Positions 33,235 to 41,128 of a stretch of 49,117 nt of DNA are shown here, in pieces. The first letter of the stretch is position 1. Each line of letters starts with the position of its first letter. The position numbers and the translations under genes are program-made. Source of the DNA: Eubacteriales bacterium (GTDB lineage: Bacteria > Bacillota > Clostridia > Lachnospirales > Lachnospiraceae); assembly GCA_030524715.1 (NCBI GenBank), contig JAUNGB010000033.1, positions 1 to 49,117 on the forward strand. Direction: 5' to 3'. The notes below the pieces were generated by a model. It searched no databases and had not been told where the DNA came from. It saw only the letters and a program-made list of their open reading frames with translations.

Positions 33235-34535
33235 GTGTCTTTAAAACCTCCTCCTTGAGATGAATTTACAATAAAGGAATCCGGATTTCTGGAAAACCGT
33301 GTCAGCCCGCTCTTCCATACCACCGTATCCTCTCCGGAAAGTACAAATGCCCGAAGGTCTGCCTTACGGGGAACGATTTCATTGCCTTCCATAATATCGA
33401 TATCCAGGAAATCAATAACCTCCTGCGCAATAAAGCGGCGCGGTTCTCTTTTCAGCAGTTCGATAAAATCCGCCTTCTGCTCCTTTGTCATGCTGCTGCC
33501 GAATACAACGCCGTAGCCTCCCGCCTCCGCTACGTCCTTCAATACCAGCTTATCAAAATTCTCCAGTACATATTTCATGTCCTCTTCGTAGAATGGAAGA
33601 TAGGTAGGCGCATTCTTCAGAACCGGCTCTTCATCCAGATAGTAGCGGATCATTTTCGGAACAAAATAGTAAATACCTTTATCATCCGCCACTCCGTTGC
33701 CCGGCGCGTTCATAAGCGCCACATTTCCCTTGCGGTAAACGTCAAAGATATGCGGGATTCCAATAACAGATTCCGGGCAGAAGCTCATAGGATCCAGATA
33801 TTCGTCTGAAATTCTGCGGTATACCGCGCCTACCCGCTCCTTTTTGCCGTCGCCGCCAATGAAATACAGATGGTCGTTTTCCACGATCAGCTCCTGTCCA
33901 TTGACCAGTTGCACGCCGGTTTTTTCCGCGAGATAGGAATGCTCGAAATATGCGGCATTGTAACGGCCCGGCGTTAAAAGGACGATAAGGCCGCCTACAT
34001 TCACATCATCCATTGTCTTTCGAAGCAGCGCCGCATAATCCCGGTTATCAGCAATTTTATATTCCTGAAAGGTTTTCGGACTGCTCCGGCGGCAGAAGCT
34101 TCTTGCGATCATCGGATAAGAGGCGCCTGACGGTACACGGAGATTATCCTCCAGAATATACCACTCTTCGTCCTTTCCCTGTACCAGGTCAATGCCGGAA
34201 ATATGGGAATACACTCCTTTAGAGGGCATAATTCCCTCGCACTGTGCCAGATAGCCGCTGGAAGCATATATAAATTCCTCCGGCACAACCTTGTCTCTTA
34301 TAATCTTTTTGTCATGGTAAATATCCTTTAAAAAAAGGTTCAGTGCCCTTACACGCTGGCGCAGCCCCCGTTCGAGATACTCAAACTTATCTTTTTCTAT
34401 GATTCTGGGAATCGCATCAAAAGGAAAAAGCTGTTCTTTAAACGTATTATTTTTGTAAATCCCAAATTTTACTCCATACCTCGCAAGCTGTTCGTTTACC
34501 GTATCTGTGTGATCTAATAAATCCATATCGTACAT
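33216..34535 (-). CDS. Circularly permuted ATP-grasp ligase
   Basis: A 439-residue circularly permuted ATP-grasp protein (DUF404/DUF407 type), predicted to form amide bonds using ATP. Family segments include RALNLFLKDIYHDKKII, SGIDLVQGKDEEWYILEDNLRVPSG (in two parts), GVYSHISG, ERVGAVYRRISDEYLDP and LKDVAEAGGYGVVFG, which hold the nucleotide and magnesium residues. The start at 34535 follows GAGGAGG by 9 bases; the longer frame from 34622 covers the promoter region. First gene of the set, with an operator-like palindrome upstream. Confidence 0.92.
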   Translation of the reverse strand: MYDMDLLDHTDTVNEQLARYGVKFGIYKNNTFKEQLFPFDAIPRIIEKDKFEYLERGLRQRVRALNLFLKDIYHDKKIIRDKVVPEEFIYASSGYLAQCEGIMPSKGVYSHISGIDLVQGKDEEWYILEDNLRVPSGASYPMIARSFCRRSSPKTFQEYKIADNRDYAALLRKTMDDVNVGGLIVLLTPGRYNAAYFEHSYLAEKTGVQLVNGQELIVENDHLYFIGGDGKKERVGAVYRRISDEYLDPMSFCPESVIGIPHIFDVYRKGNVALMNAPGNGVADDKGIYYFVPKMIRYYLDEEPVLKNAPTYLPFYEEDMKYVLENFDKLVLKDVAEAGGYGVVFGSSMTKEQKADFIELLKREPRRFIAQEVIDFLDIDIMEGNEIVPRKADLRAFVLSGEDTVVWKSGLTRFSRNPDSFIVNSSQGGGFKDTWVLSR

Positions 34536-34845
34536 TATCACACGCCTCCTCTCCCATTTCTCCATCCATTTCCTGAAGCTGCCAGTAAATGAAAAAAACG
34601 AAGACGCTTCGCATAAATGCAAAACGCCCTCGTTTCATGATAGTACTATCATACTCTAAAGAGTTAAAGTCTGTCAAGTGTTTTTTATGATTTTCCCGGA
34701 ATATCCCCATGAATATAAGCGCATGAACGAAGAGAAAGTACTTTTCCACCCATTATCTGGCAGATTCAGATATTTTTCAGGGTGCCATGACAGAGATTCT
34801 TTTATATTCATTGTCAAATCAGCAATGTCATTCCACTCATCTTAA
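34536..34845. other. Intergenic region before the ATP-grasp gene
   Basis: This gap holds the ATP-grasp promoter and palindrome (34637-34677) and the boundary to AT-rich DNA. The remaining bases up to 34845 show nothing I can assign. A minus-strand frame 34447-34749 covers the promoter and is not credible. Confidence 0.5.
34637..34677 (-). promoter_or_regulatory. Promoter and palindromic operator of the ATP-grasp operon
   Basis: On minus: -35 TTGACA (34672-34677), 18-base spacer, -10 TATGAT (34648-34653). A 16-bp perfect palindrome ATGATAGTACTATCAT (34637-34652) overlaps the -10 and the expected start site, which suggests a repressor site; the regulator is unknown. Confidence 0.7.
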
Positions 34846-36909
34846 CTATTGTACATAGGTATCCTTCTCTCCTTTTTTTATTATTCTCATTGTAATAAAT
34901 GCATATAATACCGTCATTCCTACAACCAACAGCAGATAACGGCTGACATTTAAGATAACGCCTTTTATTGGTACATAAGCATGTATTTCTGCATAATTCA
35001 GCGAAATATATACTCCTAAAATAATACTCAGGAAAACTCCCGCACAGACCAATGGCGTAGTATAGATATATCTGCTTTCTTTTTTCCTGATATCACTACT
35101 TTCCTTTTCATTAACCCCCAGCCTACGGTATATCTTAATATTATCAATATGGCTTTTCATAATAAACAAATAATTCAAACTCAAAATGCTCAAATTAAGT
35201 ACCATACCTATTATAAATAAATAGATGGATAATAAATTCACCAATATCGTAAACGTCACAAACTGGTTGTTTGAAATTGTTTGCATCGTAACCTCAAATA
35301 TTCTAAAAAAGTCATCTTCTTTATTATAGATTCTGTTTGTCTCATATATTTCGCTATTATTTAACTCTGCCAAAATATCCTTTTCCATTTTTTCTGCCTG
35401 GCTGTATGTTATCCTGTCTTCTGTATCAATTAATACTGTTTCCGATACTTTTAACAACCCTTCTACAGCGTATGCATTCACTACTATGATATAGGGATTA
35501 TCTGTATTAAATAAACTTTCCCCTGCAACAGAATCTGTAAATTCTTTCTGAGAATTTTTCAAGATAACGTCATTGGACAACACAAGTTTTTTATCAAGAA
35601 AAACATTCTGTTCGGTCTTATGCTTATGAACTAAAAACTCATCTCGATTTAAACTCACCTGTTTCAACCCTGATTCAGCTCTAATACGGTTATAATCATC
35701 CAGAGATATAATATAAGGCGGAAACATTCCCCTTCGACGATTTTTAAATAAATCCGGATCTGCAAGATAATTTTTAACCTTAATGAATTTATCAGCATGT
35801 ATATCCTGGCTTTCCAAATATTCACTCAAAAAATCAATCTCGATTTCTCCGATTTTATCTGGTTCTTTGATATAATTATAAATGCTTTTTACTTCTATAT
35901 CATACAGGTCTTTATATTGATTAAATGAATAAGACCATGTGAATATTATGTTAGACATTACTGGTACTGCTATACAAAAAAGTAATATAATGCTGGATGA
36001 AAACATCATAAACTTCAATCTTTTGGAATATGTAGTCAACTCAGTAAGTAATATAATATCTGTAATCTTATGATACCGCTTTTTCAATCTCTTTCTTGTC
36101 TGCAAATTTATCCCGGCATGAACAAAACTTCTTATCGCAAGTATTGCCAGAATAATAACTAAAAAAACCAAAAGGTTTTTTATATTATCAGGAATATCTT
36201 GTAAGTGTTGAACGTAATTATAATATCTTAAAACTCCTAATCCCATTATGCCAATAACTATAATGGTAATTATATTTACTTTAACCGAAGGAGTCTTTCC
36301 AATTTTTATTTTCTTTTCTACTGTCAACAATTCTTTTAACTCAATACTTTTAAATCTTTTCACATTTTTTATAAATGTAAGCAACAATAATATAGCATTT
36401 CCCAAAATAGTAAGCGCTAATGCATCTTTATATAATTTGAAAGATATCGCTATATTAGTCTCCATGATTTTCAAAATATATTTTGTCAAAAAATAATTGA
36501 ATGCAGTACCTATGATAACACCAATTAAAAGTCCTATGAAGCTTCCTATAAGTCGTTCAACCAAAATTTTATAAGATATTATCCTTCTTGATAATCCCAT
36601 TGTTCGTAATAAATAATATTTGTTCTTCTGATAATTAAACAAATAATTATCAAGATACATAATAATTCCCAATGCCAACAGAAAAAAGCACCCTGCCATA
36701 ATACGTGTCATCAAAAGAATATTATCCACATTAAAATACTCTACATGTTGAATTACATAATCTTTAGAGTATATGATGTTTATTCCATACATTATTGCAG
36801 AACACATAATAATCATAATAACATAATATAGATTTAGCTGAATATTCTTTTTAAAGTCTTTTGAGGATAATTTTGTTAGTAGCTTACACATTTTAATCGT
36901 ATTATCCAT
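34846..36909 (-). CDS. FtsX-type ABC permease (1)
   Basis: A 687-residue permease with FtsX-like topology: one N-terminal membrane helix (about 28-48), a bundle near 70-195, further helices near 210-320, a large extracellular domain (about 325-520) and three C-terminal helices. This layout resembles BceB-type antimicrobial-peptide transporters. It overlaps the ATP-binding gene upstream, so the pair forms one transporter. AGGAGG precedes the second of two ATGs, chosen as start. AT-rich codon use contrasts with genes outside the island. Confidence 0.85.
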   Translation of the reverse strand: MDNTIKMCKLLTKLSSKDFKKNIQLNLYYVIMIIMCSAIMYGINIIYSKDYVIQHVEYFNVDNILLMTRIMAGCFFLLALGIIMYLDNYLFNYQKNKYYLLRTMGLSRRIISYKILVERLIGSFIGLLIGVIIGTAFNYFLTKYILKIMETNIAISFKLYKDALALTILGNAILLLLTFIKNVKRFKSIELKELLTVEKKIKIGKTPSVKVNIITIIVIGIMGLGVLRYYNYVQHLQDIPDNIKNLLVFLVIILAILAIRSFVHAGINLQTRKRLKKRYHKITDIILLTELTTYSKRLKFMMFSSSIILLFCIAVPVMSNIIFTWSYSFNQYKDLYDIEVKSIYNYIKEPDKIGEIEIDFLSEYLESQDIHADKFIKVKNYLADPDLFKNRRRGMFPPYIISLDDYNRIRAESGLKQVSLNRDEFLVHKHKTEQNVFLDKKLVLSNDVILKNSQKEFTDSVAGESLFNTDNPYIIVVNAYAVEGLLKVSETVLIDTEDRITYSQAEKMEKDILAELNNSEIYETNRIYNKEDDFFRIFEVTMQTISNNQFVTFTILVNLLSIYLFIIGMVLNLSILSLNYLFIMKSHIDNIKIYRRLGVNEKESSDIRKKESRYIYTTPLVCAGVFLSIILGVYISLNYAEIHAYVPIKGVILNVSRYLLLVVGMTVLYAFITMRIIKKGEKDTYVQ

Positions 36910-37633
36910 CATATTCCTCCAAACAACTGATTATTTCTTTATAATATTTCTTTTGTGAATCATTTTTTACCAACTGTTTTTCTATCCTTCCGTCTTTCAA
37001 ATAGACAAACTTATTTGAATATGAAGCCACATATGGATCATGAGTTACCATAACTATTGTCTTTTTTAAATCCGTATTCAGTTTTCTAAAAATCTCTAAT
37101 AAAATATCGGCATTCTTTTTATTAAGAGCCCCTGTAGGTTCATCAGCAAAAATACATTTTGAGTTATTCAATATACTTCTGGCAATTGCGACTCTCTGTC
37201 GTTCGCCTCCAGATAATTCATCTGGATATTTATTTAACAAGTTTTCTATATTTAATTGTTGTACTACTTCTTCAAAAGATAATTCCTTTGCATTTGATTC
37301 TGCAAGTAATACGCCTAAATAAACATTTTCCTCAACTGTCATTTCCTGAATCAAATTATAATCCTGAAAAATTATACTTATATCTTTTTTCCTATATTGA
37401 TCTCTCTCCTTATCCTTATACCTTCTAAATGATTTTGAAAAAAAGGAAATTTCTCCAGCATCATAGTCTTCAATCATTGTTAATATATTTATTAAAGTAG
37501 TTTTTCCGGCTCCACTACTACCCATAATCGCTAAAAAATCACCTTCAGCAATATCTAAATCTATACCTTTAAGTACCTCTGTTACCTGTTTTCCATTTAC
37601 ATAGCTTTTCGTTATTTGCTTAAGACTATACAC
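36902..37633 (-). CDS. ABC transporter ATP-binding protein (1)
   Basis: A 243-residue ATPase of the MacB/BceA-like class. Motifs: Walker A MGSSGAGKTTL, Q-loop IIFQDYNLI, signature LSGGERQRVAIAR, Walker B CIFADEPTGALN, and the H-loop MVTHD. The start is GTG at 37633 after GGGAG with 8-base spacing; the upstream extension (to 37732) has no family match and contains a hairpin. Its 3' end overlaps permease 1. Confidence 0.92.
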   Translation of the reverse strand: MYSLKQITKSYVNGKQVTEVLKGIDLDIAEGDFLAIMGSSGAGKTTLINILTMIEDYDAGEISFFSKSFRRYKDKERDQYRKKDISIIFQDYNLIQEMTVEENVYLGVLLAESNAKELSFEEVVQQLNIENLLNKYPDELSGGERQRVAIARSILNNSKCIFADEPTGALNKKNADILLEIFRKLNTDLKKTIVMVTHDPYVASYSNKFVYLKDGRIEKQLVKNDSQKKYYKEIISCLEEYDG

Positions 37634-37732
37634 ATTATCGTCTCCCTTGTATAATCTAACAAGAACCGGGGCTTTCCCTGGTTCTCTGGTTTTGAATAGC
37701 CTTGAATAGCCACTCTGCTGCTTAATTGGCAA

Positions 37733-37849
37733 TTAGCTAATGAAATCTAATGCTCTTCCAGTGCAATACAATACACTTTTCCGATTCATAAATCCATATT
37801 TTATGTATAAATTGCATTTTTTATGTCCTGGATTGCACATACTATTCAT
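37733..37849 (-). CDS. Possible small Cys-containing peptide
   Basis: A 38-codon frame beginning MNSMCNPGHKKCNLYIKYGF with three cysteines lies just before ABC ATPase 1. GGGA occurs 7 bases before the ATG, a weak site. A region of this kind beside transporters could hold a peptide substrate or leader, but composition alone cannot show it is translated. Confidence 0.22.
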   Translation of the reverse strand: MNSMCNPGHKKCNLYIKYGFMNRKSVLYCTGRALDFIS

Positions 37850-37919
37850 GTTTATGTCCCACTATATGCGGATTGCTTAATTTAATGTGCAGATTTCTTT
37901 TCTCTTTCTGTTTGGATAA

Positions 37920-40274
37920 CTATTCTATTCTTAGCTGATCAATAATTGTGTGTTTCTTCTGAATTTTTATTTGATAAATAGATAATATAATCTGTATTAA
38001 GAATAAAGCTAATACATATATTCCCATGTAAAAAAATGGGAACGAATAATCTACCACCTTTCCGTAACATCCTATACTTATTTGATGATGAATCAGCATT
38101 GCAACAGGTGTTCCAATTAACAATGTCACGCAAATACTACAAATTGAATAGCAAAGTCCTTCAGCAACAACAACTTTGTAAAGTTGCTTTTCTGTCAGCC
38201 CTATAGAGCGCAAAGTACTATATTCATGTCTTCTAAATAATTGATTTGCCAAAGTTGTATTAATTAAATTAATCAAACCAAATAAGAAAATTAAAACAGA
38301 AACCACTTGTAAGATAAAATATATAGTATTGGCCGTCCTATAATTTTCTTTCCTTTCCATAAAACTCTCTACAGAAATATCTCCATTTTTTATTGCTATG
38401 TTTCGTAATTTTTCTCCAATATCATTTTTTCTTTTTAAATCTGTTATAATTCCCCATGTATAATCATAGTTTTTAATTTTAGGAAGTAATTTTATAAATG
38501 CTTCTTCAGACATATACATCATAGCCGCATCAAATCCTCCACGTCCATTTCCTTCTGAAACAGGTGCTTTAGATGACTGAAAAATTCCGGATACTTTTAC
38601 AGGTATTTTTTCTCTACCAAATGATATCTCAAATTGCATTCCTATCTTTACTTCTTCTCCAAAATCTTGATAACCAGTTTTTACCAATATCTCTTTTGTA
38701 TCTTCTGGCATCTTGCCAGCAATTAGCGATTCCTCAATTTCCTTTCTATTTTTTTCTGTGATCATATCACACATTCCTCTTACGTCTTTCCCTTCATCTT
38801 GAAAGGTAAAAGTTGCTGATTTTCTTAGTGCCTGTATCTTTTTTACACCCGAAATCTTATAAATCTCTTGTCTTAAATTTTCGTTAAGCGGATTTCCTAA
38901 ATACAATAATCTCGTATGATCCTTATCTGAATCAATATATATTTTATAATCAACATTACCAAAATAATGTTGTGCCATCCTCTCTGGTGATTGTAAAAGT
39001 AAGGCTGATGATACTGCCAATAAAATAATCCCTCCAAGGCTTAATGATATAACAATGCTCCATACTTTTTTTGGTTCTCTCCTAAAATTCATTATTCCCA
39101 AAGATATAGGTGTCAGCTTTCTATTGTTTTTATGCGCGGCTATTTTAAAATTATCAGTTGTTACAACTCTTACAGCTTCAACCGGAGACGCCTTCATTGC
39201 TATTTTAACTGGTGTGTTTATAGATATCCTGACAGCAATACTACAAATAGCCACAGTTATTATTGTACATACAATATAATTTATAATATTAACTCCTTTT
39301 GTTAATATTATTATCGAGCAAACTATTGCTAATATAATACCAAATATGATCCCTCTAACTCCTAAATATCTTCCCTCTTTTCCAACAATCTTTCTAATCT
39401 CATTTTGTGTAGCTCCTATTGTTCTAAGTTGTCCGTAATTTTGAATATTGCTAATTATAGAAATTTGGAAGATACTTTTTATAACTGTATAGCTACCGAT
39501 TAAAACAAGTATTATTAATACACTTAAAATTCCTACTTGTTCTACTGAAATAATTTGATTGATGTATCGAAAATATTGATTATTAAACGCTACAGACAAA
39601 TTATTTTTTTCAGCAATTGCACTACAGTATTCCTTTATTTCTTCGACATTTTTCTTTTTCACATGCACATAAACCATATTTAAATTATCATCATATCCAT
39701 CATAATTTTTCAGCTTTTTCTCCGATATTAAAAACGGAAATGTTTCTCCGCTGATTCTCATATCAAGAATACCGGAAATCATGTATTCTCCTGACAACTC
39801 TTCTGTATCTAAAGTAATCTTATCTCCTACATTTTTATTCAAACCGTATTTGTCTAACCATTTTCTACACACAGCAATTTGATTTTCTGCATCTGGAATT
39901 TCACCACTAGACAAATTTATCTGATTCCTCATTATATAAAGCATTGACTGATCCATGTAGAAAAAAGTGGCAGTAAATTTTTTATCAGATGATATGTCCC
40001 CAACAATATAATATTGTCCTATTCTTTCAAATCCTGTTTCTTCTTTTAACTTCAACAATTTTTCTTCTGAAACATTCATATATACCGCTTCGTATGTATC
40101 CTGAATCTGTCTTTTTTGTATTTCCATCAGTGAAGTTGCTATTAGTCCTGAAAAACATATCAAAAATGATGCTAGAGCTATCGCAATTACCAACATGACA
40201 TTCCTACGCTTTTCAGACTGAAGATTCCTCTGTACAATATTTTTTATTACCTTTTTATTTCCTGATTTCCCCAT
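37920..40274 (-). CDS. FtsX-type ABC permease (2)
   Basis: A 784-residue permease with two FtsX-like halves: a helix near 28-50, extracellular domain 1 (about 55-240), three helices (about 245-370), a helix near 405-430, extracellular domain 2 (about 440-650) and three C-terminal helices (about 660-775). The repeated RTIGATQNE and RSIGLTEKQ segments at the cytoplasmic turns are typical of FtsX/MacB permeases. Start ATG at 40274 has GGAG at 9 bases and overlaps the ATPase 2 gene. Confidence 0.88.
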   Translation of the reverse strand: MGKSGNKKVIKNIVQRNLQSEKRRNVMLVIAIALASFLICFSGLIATSLMEIQKRQIQDTYEAVYMNVSEEKLLKLKEETGFERIGQYYIVGDISSDKKFTATFFYMDQSMLYIMRNQINLSSGEIPDAENQIAVCRKWLDKYGLNKNVGDKITLDTEELSGEYMISGILDMRISGETFPFLISEKKLKNYDGYDDNLNMVYVHVKKKNVEEIKEYCSAIAEKNNLSVAFNNQYFRYINQIISVEQVGILSVLIILVLIGSYTVIKSIFQISIISNIQNYGQLRTIGATQNEIRKIVGKEGRYLGVRGIIFGIILAIVCSIIILTKGVNIINYIVCTIITVAICSIAVRISINTPVKIAMKASPVEAVRVVTTDNFKIAAHKNNRKLTPISLGIMNFRREPKKVWSIVISLSLGGIILLAVSSALLLQSPERMAQHYFGNVDYKIYIDSDKDHTRLLYLGNPLNENLRQEIYKISGVKKIQALRKSATFTFQDEGKDVRGMCDMITEKNRKEIEESLIAGKMPEDTKEILVKTGYQDFGEEVKIGMQFEISFGREKIPVKVSGIFQSSKAPVSEGNGRGGFDAAMMYMSEEAFIKLLPKIKNYDYTWGIITDLKRKNDIGEKLRNIAIKNGDISVESFMERKENYRTANTIYFILQVVSVLIFLFGLINLINTTLANQLFRRHEYSTLRSIGLTEKQLYKVVVAEGLCYSICSICVTLLIGTPVAMLIHHQISIGCYGKVVDYSFPFFYMGIYVLALFLIQIILSIYQIKIQKKHTIIDQLRIE

Positions 40275-40953
40275 CTTCACCAACTCCAGTTCTTAAAAAT
40301 TTTCCGTCCTCGATCCTCAGTATTCGTTCTGCTAAATCAGCAATGCGCTCATTATGTGTAATCATCACAACACTTTGCTCAAATTTTCTACTTGTGCTTT
40401 GAATCAATTCCAGTACATTCTGGCTAGTCTTGCTGTCAAGATTTCCTGTCGGCTCATCTGCCAAAATGATGGCGGGTTTTGCCGCAAGGGCACGGGCAAT
40501 GGCCACCCTCTGCTGCTGCCCGCCAGACAACATATTCGGCATACTTTTAAGTTTCTCCCGTAACCCGAGCATATTGGTAATTTCATTCAAAAACGTCTGA
40601 TCAACTTCCCGCCCGTCTAATTCAATCGGCAAAACTATATTCTCATAAACATTCAACATTGGTAACAAATTATAGTTTTGAAAAATAAATCCTATATTCT
40701 TTCTTCGAAAGATTGTGAGCTGCTCATCATTTAAGTCCGACAATTTTTTCCCTTGAATCCTAATTTCTCCAGATGTAGGTATATCCAATCCTCCCAACAT
40801 ATTCAATAAAGTAGATTTGCCGCTTCCAGATGTACCAACAATAGCTACAAATTCTCCCTTTTCAACGCTAACATCCACTCCATCCAATGCCTTTGTTATA
40901 TTAGGTTCTTTTCCATAATATTTTTTTAACTTTCTTGCTTCTAATACTTTCAT
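40255..40953 (-). CDS. ABC transporter ATP-binding protein (2)
   Basis: A 232-residue LolD/MacB-like ATPase. Motifs: Walker A GTSGSGKSTLLN, Q-loop FIFQNYNLLP, signature LSGGQQQRVAIARAL, Walker B ILADEPTGNLD, H-loop MITHNE. AAGGAG precedes the ATG. The gene ends inside the start of permease 2, so the two are coupled. Part of the central segment has higher GC than the genes around it. Confidence 0.94.
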   Translation of the reverse strand: MKVLEARKLKKYYGKEPNITKALDGVDVSVEKGEFVAIVGTSGSGKSTLLNMLGGLDIPTSGEIRIQGKKLSDLNDEQLTIFRRKNIGFIFQNYNLLPMLNVYENIVLPIELDGREVDQTFLNEITNMLGLREKLKSMPNMLSGGQQQRVAIARALAAKPAIILADEPTGNLDSKTSQNVLELIQSTSRKFEQSVVMITHNERIADLAERILRIEDGKFLRTGVGEDGEIRK

Positions 40954-41003
40954 AGTTTTTGATTTCTCCTTGTTAATGTGAAATTATACATATCTGTCTA
41001 CTC

Positions 41004-41073
41004 ACTAACTTATTAAGTCTTTCTTTTACTCCATCCTATTTTTATCAATCCCCAGCGAATCCCTAAATATTTT
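41004..41073. repeat. Degenerate repeat R1
   Basis: About 70 bases resemble 46338-46408 (shared runs such as TTTCTTTTACT and ATCCTATTTTT, and CCAGC). A shorter relative lies at 48485-48509. On minus, R1 runs through a 29-codon frame starting MRKVIYEKMNLRASKIFRDS that has no ribosome binding site. The pair R1/R2 brackets permease 3, the kinase and the regulator. Confidence 0.5.
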
Positions 41074-41128
41074 ACTAGCTCTCAAGTTCATTTTTTCGTA
41101 TATTACTTTTCTCATTTTATTCTACCAA

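Noticed and set aside
34447-34749. 100-codon minus-strand open frame
   Set aside because: It overlaps the start of the ATP-grasp gene in another frame and runs across its promoter and operator.
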